Shown here piece after piece: positions 46,517 to 52,191 of a stretch of 52,191 nt of DNA. Made by a program: the position numbers and the translations under genes. Source of the stretch: Prochlorococcus sp. AG-355-B23 (GTDB lineage Bacteria; Cyanobacteriota; Cyanobacteriia; PCC-6307; Cyanobiaceae); NCBI GenBank assembly GCA_003280935.1, contig QCDJ01000009.1:1-52191 (forward strand). Direction: 5' to 3'. Positions within the stretch are counted from its first letter, which is position 1. Every line of letters starts with the position of its first letter. The notes under the pieces are model-generated. The model had not been told where the DNA came from and searched no databases. It saw only the letters and a program-made list of their open reading frames with translations.

Positions 46517-47535
46517 GCTTCTACATTATCGCTAAGTCTTCTCAAACCTCTTAATCCATCTCTTTCTAGGTTTCTTACTCTATCCCTACTTATCCCTAAA
46601 ACCCTTCCTATACCTGTAAGAGACATTGGCTCATCACCATCCATTCCATATCTCATTCTTAAAACTCTACATTGCAGATCAGGCAATTGATGTAAAAGAG
46701 AATGCAGATCACCTCTCATGCAATCCATCTCTATTTGTTCGTCTGGCAAATCCTCGCCCCCTGCCAGTAAATCTAATAAAACAGTATCTTCACCATCACC
46801 AACCTTGGTTTCAAGACTAACTGGCTGTCCAGCTTTGCACATCAAATCTTTAACATCATCTTCGGGTAGCTCTACGTATTTTGCAAGTTCACTTACGGTT
46901 GGAGTTCTAGACATTTCTTGACTTAGCTCTCTTTGACCTTTTTTTAACTTATTCAACATTTCAGTTATGTGAATTGGTAGCCTTATCGCCCGACTTTTTT
47001 CTGCTATCGCTCTTGTAATACCTTGTCTAATCCACCAATATGCATATGTTGAAAACTTGTAACCTCTAGCTGGATCAAATTTTTCAACTCCTCTGACCAA
47101 TCCTATAGTGCCCTCCTGGATTAAATCTAAAAGTTCCATATTCCTTTTAGTATATTTTTTTGCAACGCTAACTACCAATCTTAAATTCGCTGCAACCATT
47201 CTCTCTTTAGCTCTTTGTCCAGCTCTTAATCTTTTTTTTATTATGGAGGAAGATAAATTTAATTTGGTAGATAATTCATCAATACTAGGCTTATCTCCAG
47301 TTAGTTCAATAATTTCTAATTCTGTTCTTTCAACTTCCATGTACTCTTGAACTTGTCTACCTAGAGTAATTTCTTGCTCATGAGATAGTAATGGAACTCT
47401 TCCTATATCTCTTAAGTACGACCGAACAAGATCAACATCATTGCTAGCTTTTATACTCGCGATTGACGCTAGTTTATTTTCACTTATTGTTTCAGAGGAC
47501 ATGAAAGTTGAATGATGTTTTGTAAACAATACCAT
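46501..47535 (-). CDS. Group 2 sigma-70 factor (RpoD-like)
   Basis: The protein has sigma region 1.2 (DLVRSYLRDIGRVPLLSHEQE), read here as DLVRSYLRDIG and PLLSHEQEITLGR. Region 2 follows with AANLRLVVSVAKKYTKRN, LIQEGTIGLVRGVEKFDP and YAYWWIRQGITRA. Region 3 contains LPIHITEMLNKLKKGQRE, and region 4 ends with LGISRDRVRNLERDGLRGL. It lacks the acidic spacer of the primary sigma, so group 2 is inferred. The 47535 ATG gives 344 aa, while the ATG at 47500-47502 (MSSETISENK) gives 333 and may be the true start. Neither has a clear Shine-Dalgarno. Confidence 0.93.
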   Translation of the reverse strand: MVLFTKHHSTFMSSETISENKLASIASIKASNDVDLVRSYLRDIGRVPLLSHEQEITLGRQVQEYMEVERTELEIIELTGDKPSIDELSTKLNLSSSIIKKRLRAGQRAKERMVAANLRLVVSVAKKYTKRNMELLDLIQEGTIGLVRGVEKFDPARGYKFSTYAYWWIRQGITRAIAEKSRAIRLPIHITEMLNKLKKGQRELSQEMSRTPTVSELAKYVELPEDDVKDLMCKAGQPVSLETKVGDGEDTVLLDLLAGGEDLPDEQIEMDCMRGDLHSLLHQLPDLQCRVLRMRYGMDGDEPMSLTGIGRVLGISRDRVRNLERDGLRGLRRLSDNVEAYFVS

Positions 47536-47602
47536 TAAGAAATGTAAAGTTAAACAAAAAAATCCACATTTTTACAAAAATGAGAATAAATACCTAGTGA
47601 AT

Positions 47603-49009
47603 TTAGATCAAGGATGAGTTTAACAGCCATTTTGCTGTACTGAGATAAATAAATACACCAGCAATATCAGTGACGGTTGTAATGAAAGGAGAGGACATTA
47701 ACGCAGGATCCAATTTCATTCTGTCAAACAACAAAGGGAGGATGGCTCCTGTTGTAGCGGCTAAAGTTGTTATGGATATTAAACTTATTCCCACCGCTGA
47801 AGCGATTAAAGGCCCTTCTCCTTGCCACCAAGCGAAGGGAAATACTACAAGCATCATGAAAATACCTAAAAGAGCGCCTGTGATTGCCTCCTTAACTACT
47901 GCCTTAATAGCACCCAAAGACTTCAATTTTTGGGTGCTTAAACCTCTAATGACAACCGTTGAACTTTGAGCACCAACATTCCCCCCAGTACCAATAAGTA
48001 GTGGAATAAACGCAGCTAACAAGACTATTTCTTTTAATATTTGATCATTCATTGCTATCACCTTTGTCGTTAAACCATTTGCTAAAACCAAAATTAATAA
48101 CCATAGAATTCTTCTTCGAGCAATCGTAAACAAACTACTTTGGAAATAGTCATCTTCATCTCCAGGTTGTACTGCCCCCGCTGCGTAAATGTCTCTTGTT
48201 GCTTCTTGTTCTATGACATCAATCAAATCATCAACAGTTACTATCCCAACAAGTCTTTTTTCTTTATCAACGACTGGCAGAGCTAAAAAATCATATCTTT
48301 GTATTGCCCTAGCAACCTCTTCTTGATTCGTATTAGTTGAGATATTAACTACATCTCTTGTCATTACGTCACCAATTGGCTTAGAGGGATCAGCAGTTAC
48401 AAGGTCTCTTAAGGAGAGAATACCAGTTAAATGTCTTTCGTTATCTGTAACATATAAGCTATAAATAGTTTCAGTAAATGGCGCTCTTTTTCTAACTAAA
48501 GAAAGAGCATCAGCTGCTGTTTGCATCTCTTTAAGGTCTATAAATTCAGTTGTCATTAATCTTCCGGCAGTTTCAGGCTCATATCCAAGTAATTCAGCTG
48601 TTACTTTCCTTTCACCTGGACTAAGAGCAGACAAAAATTTCCGTACAACTTTTGCAGGTAATTCATCAAAGAGTTGAACCCTATCATCAGGAGACATTTT
48701 TTCAACAATTTCTAAAACCTCACCTGAACGAAGTCTTTCTAATAAAGTTTGCTGAACTACTGGATCTAAATATTCATAAACCTCAATTGCTTCATTTTTC
48801 TTTAATAATCGAAATGCTAATGCCTGCAATATTAGTGGAAGGCTTCCAATAGCATCTGCAATATCAACAGGTTGGGAAGGCTCTAAAAGTAACTTTGCCT
48901 CATCATAATTTCCTGCAATGAGCAATTCCTCAAGTTGAATAGTAATATTTTCTCTTGTACTTATATCTGCAGATATCGATGTAACTGTATCAAGATTATT
49001 TTCATTCAT
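47603..49009 (-). CDS. mgtE: MgtE-type magnesium transporter
   Basis: MgtE is a dimeric Mg2+ channel gated by cytosolic magnesium. The 468-aa protein has an N-terminal helical superhelix (about 25-140, MSPDDRVQLFDELPAKVVRK), two CBS domains (about 150-275, IGDVMTRDVV and RLVGIVTVDDLIDVIEQEA), and five C-terminal membrane segments with the pore signature LLIGTGGNVGAQSSTVVIRG. It follows crcB by 43 bases on the same strand. Confidence 0.96.
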   Translation of the reverse strand: MNENNLDTVTSISADISTRENITIQLEELLIAGNYDEAKLLLEPSQPVDIADAIGSLPLILQALAFRLLKKNEAIEVYEYLDPVVQQTLLERLRSGEVLEIVEKMSPDDRVQLFDELPAKVVRKFLSALSPGERKVTAELLGYEPETAGRLMTTEFIDLKEMQTAADALSLVRKRAPFTETIYSLYVTDNERHLTGILSLRDLVTADPSKPIGDVMTRDVVNISTNTNQEEVARAIQRYDFLALPVVDKEKRLVGIVTVDDLIDVIEQEATRDIYAAGAVQPGDEDDYFQSSLFTIARRRILWLLILVLANGLTTKVIAMNDQILKEIVLLAAFIPLLIGTGGNVGAQSSTVVIRGLSTQKLKSLGAIKAVVKEAITGALLGIFMMLVVFPFAWWQGEGPLIASAVGISLISITTLAATTGAILPLLFDRMKLDPALMSSPFITTVTDIAGVFIYLSTAKWLLNSSLI

Positions 49010-49052
49010 AAATATAATCCCTTATCAAAGTAACAACACTATTATATGGAAT

Positions 49053-49382
49053 CTAAGTAATTTTTCTACTGATCCAGTAACCAAAAAACATTGTGAATAA
49101 ATTTACGAAAATGATTAAATTAAAAAAAATTATAAATTTTATCCAATCCCCTTGATTTAAAATTGTGTACAAAAAATATATAAATCCGCTAAAGGAGGTA
49201 AAGCAAGAAAAAAAACCACTAAATAAAATTTTTTCAGTTGAATAACTTAATCTTCTACTGATAAAAAAACCCACTAGAAATGATCCAATTATTGAAATAA
49301 AAAAATTATTATTTATAATTAACCTTAAAAAAGTAGCTAAATAAGCAGCTAAAAGAATATAAATCAAATTATTTATTTTCAC
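49053..49382 (-). CDS. crcB: CrcB/Fluc-family protein, second subunit of a tandem pair
   Basis: The 109-aa protein has four hydrophobic helices. The conserved FFSCFTSFSGFIY segment corresponds to the family GxxGxxTTFSTF block that contains the pore phenylalanine. In the helix before it, the usual NxxGxFxxG pattern is altered to SIIGSFLVGFF, with serine where asparagine is expected. It overlaps the upstream crcB gene by the 4-base ATGA. CrcB proteins export fluoride as antiparallel dimers, so the two genes probably encode a heterodimer. Confidence 0.85.
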   Translation of the reverse strand: MKINNLIYILLAAYLATFLRLIINNNFFISIIGSFLVGFFISRRLSYSTEKILFSGFFSCFTSFSGFIYFLYTILNQGDWIKFIIFFNLIIFVNLFTMFFGYWISRKIT

Positions 49383-49750
49383 TTTAAAAAAAACTGAATA
49401 AGAAAATAACCTAAATAAAAAAAAAGGAATGAAAAAATTATCACTTCAATATAGTGGAAAAATAATCTTAGGAATTTTCTATTTTTAAATAATTCAAATA
49501 GTTGATATATAAAGGAAGAAAATGTACTAAAACATCCTAAAAAACCACTATAAAATAACACTAATATTTCATTATTAATAAAATTTAAAGCTACTAAAAT
49601 TCCTAATAAAAAAGATGATAAAAAATTTACTATTGAATTATGTTGAATATCAAAACCTATACTTTTTTTAAAATTATTTTGTATGAATATTCTCAGTATT
49701 AATCCAAAAGTACTGCCAAGTAAAATTATACTTATTGAACTAAAATCCAA
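49379..49750 (-). CDS. crcB: CrcB/Fluc-family fluoride exporter, first subunit of a tandem pair
   Basis: The 123-aa protein has four membrane helices. It keeps the conserved asparagine in IVNFLSSFLLGILVAL (about residue 43) and the phenylalanine box in GFLGCFSTFSSFIYQLF (about 72). N-terminal GSTFGLILRIFIQ matches the family start. It lies 2 bases after the exported SH3-like gene and overlaps its partner by ATGA. Its role is most likely fluoride efflux, alone or with the downstream copy. Confidence 0.87.
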   Translation of the reverse strand: MDFSSISIILLGSTFGLILRIFIQNNFKKSIGFDIQHNSIVNFLSSFLLGILVALNFINNEILVLFYSGFLGCFSTFSSFIYQLFELFKNRKFLRLFFHYIEVIIFSFLFFYLGYFLIQFFLK

Positions 49751-49752
49751 AT

Positions 49753-52046
<2,294 letters not shown>

Positions 52047-52191
52047 TTAATATAAAAAAAATATTAGACTTTTAAAATGGTAATTTTAAAAGGTCTTTCA
52101 TTAAACTTACCACCGCAATAAAATAAAGGCTCGAAGTCAATGAAAAATTTAATCACTTTAATTATATAGCTAATATTTTTTTCTTCAGAAA

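Overview
The window reads as a stretch of the core chromosome of Prochlorococcus, most likely a high-light-adapted strain. The DNA is very AT-rich, the genes are short and tightly packed, and few starts have a Shine-Dalgarno sequence. Diagnostic genes occur together: photosystem I psaC, the NDH-1 subunit ndhS, the bilin genes ho1-pebA-pebB, a cyanobacterial panC-cmk fusion, an RpaB-type response regulator and a group 2 sigma factor. I see no phage, insertion sequence, CRISPR array, integrase or defence island. The taxon is inferred from gene content and style, not from a search.

Layout. 1-8.5 kb: rodA (cut by the window edge) and mrp on the minus strand; divergent hemF; a CCB2/CCB4-like membrane protein; a short RNase D; an LpxB-related glycosyltransferase-like gene divergent from tRNA-Cys; two small unknown genes; purM. 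8.5-14.9 kb: panC-cmk, a low-molecular-weight phosphatase, the bilin operon ho1-pebA-pebB, and icd. 14.9-19.5 kb: a minus-strand run of CPA2 antiporter, alpha/beta hydrolase, aldose-epimerase-like protein and four-carbon acid sugar kinase. 19.5-23.5 kb: glgP, two unknown genes, then tRNA-Arg(CCT) divergent from rnpB with only 38 bases between them. 23.5-32.5 kb: rnc, ndhS, rimM, glmS, psaC, acpP-fabF-tktA, and thiC with a TPP riboswitch in its leader.

32.5-41.5 kb: a DUF3188-type membrane protein, an M20 amidohydrolase, a TPR protein and ruvB; smpB; lysS, rpaB and the cell-shape operon mreB-mreC-mreD. 41.6-52 kb: ssb, a DedA protein, ahcY, tsaE, a PfkB sugar kinase, a second alpha/beta hydrolase, a sigma-70 factor, mgtE, a tandem crcB pair, a small exported SH3-like protein and gyrB.

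Together the genes serve central carbon metabolism (glgP, tktA, icd), fatty acid and cofactor synthesis (acpP, fabF, panC, thiC, hemF), the photosynthetic apparatus (psaC, ndhS, bilin synthesis), cell shape (rodA, mreBCD), RNA processing and translation (rnpB, rnc, rimM, smpB, lysS, tsaE) and transcriptional control (rpaB, sigma factor). No protein-free gap exceeds about 300 bases except 22961-23550, which holds tRNA-Arg and rnpB. The last 145 bases (52047-52191), upstream of gyrB, hold no gene that I can support.

I found no convincing undescribed multi-gene system. The best leads are the compact palindrome shared by tRNA-Arg and rnpB, a possible tiny hydrophobic peptide antisense to the TPP riboswitch, a 13-bp perfect hairpin inside the sugar-kinase gene, the kinase/epimerase/hydrolase/antiporter gene run, and an asymmetric crcB pair downstream of gyrB.
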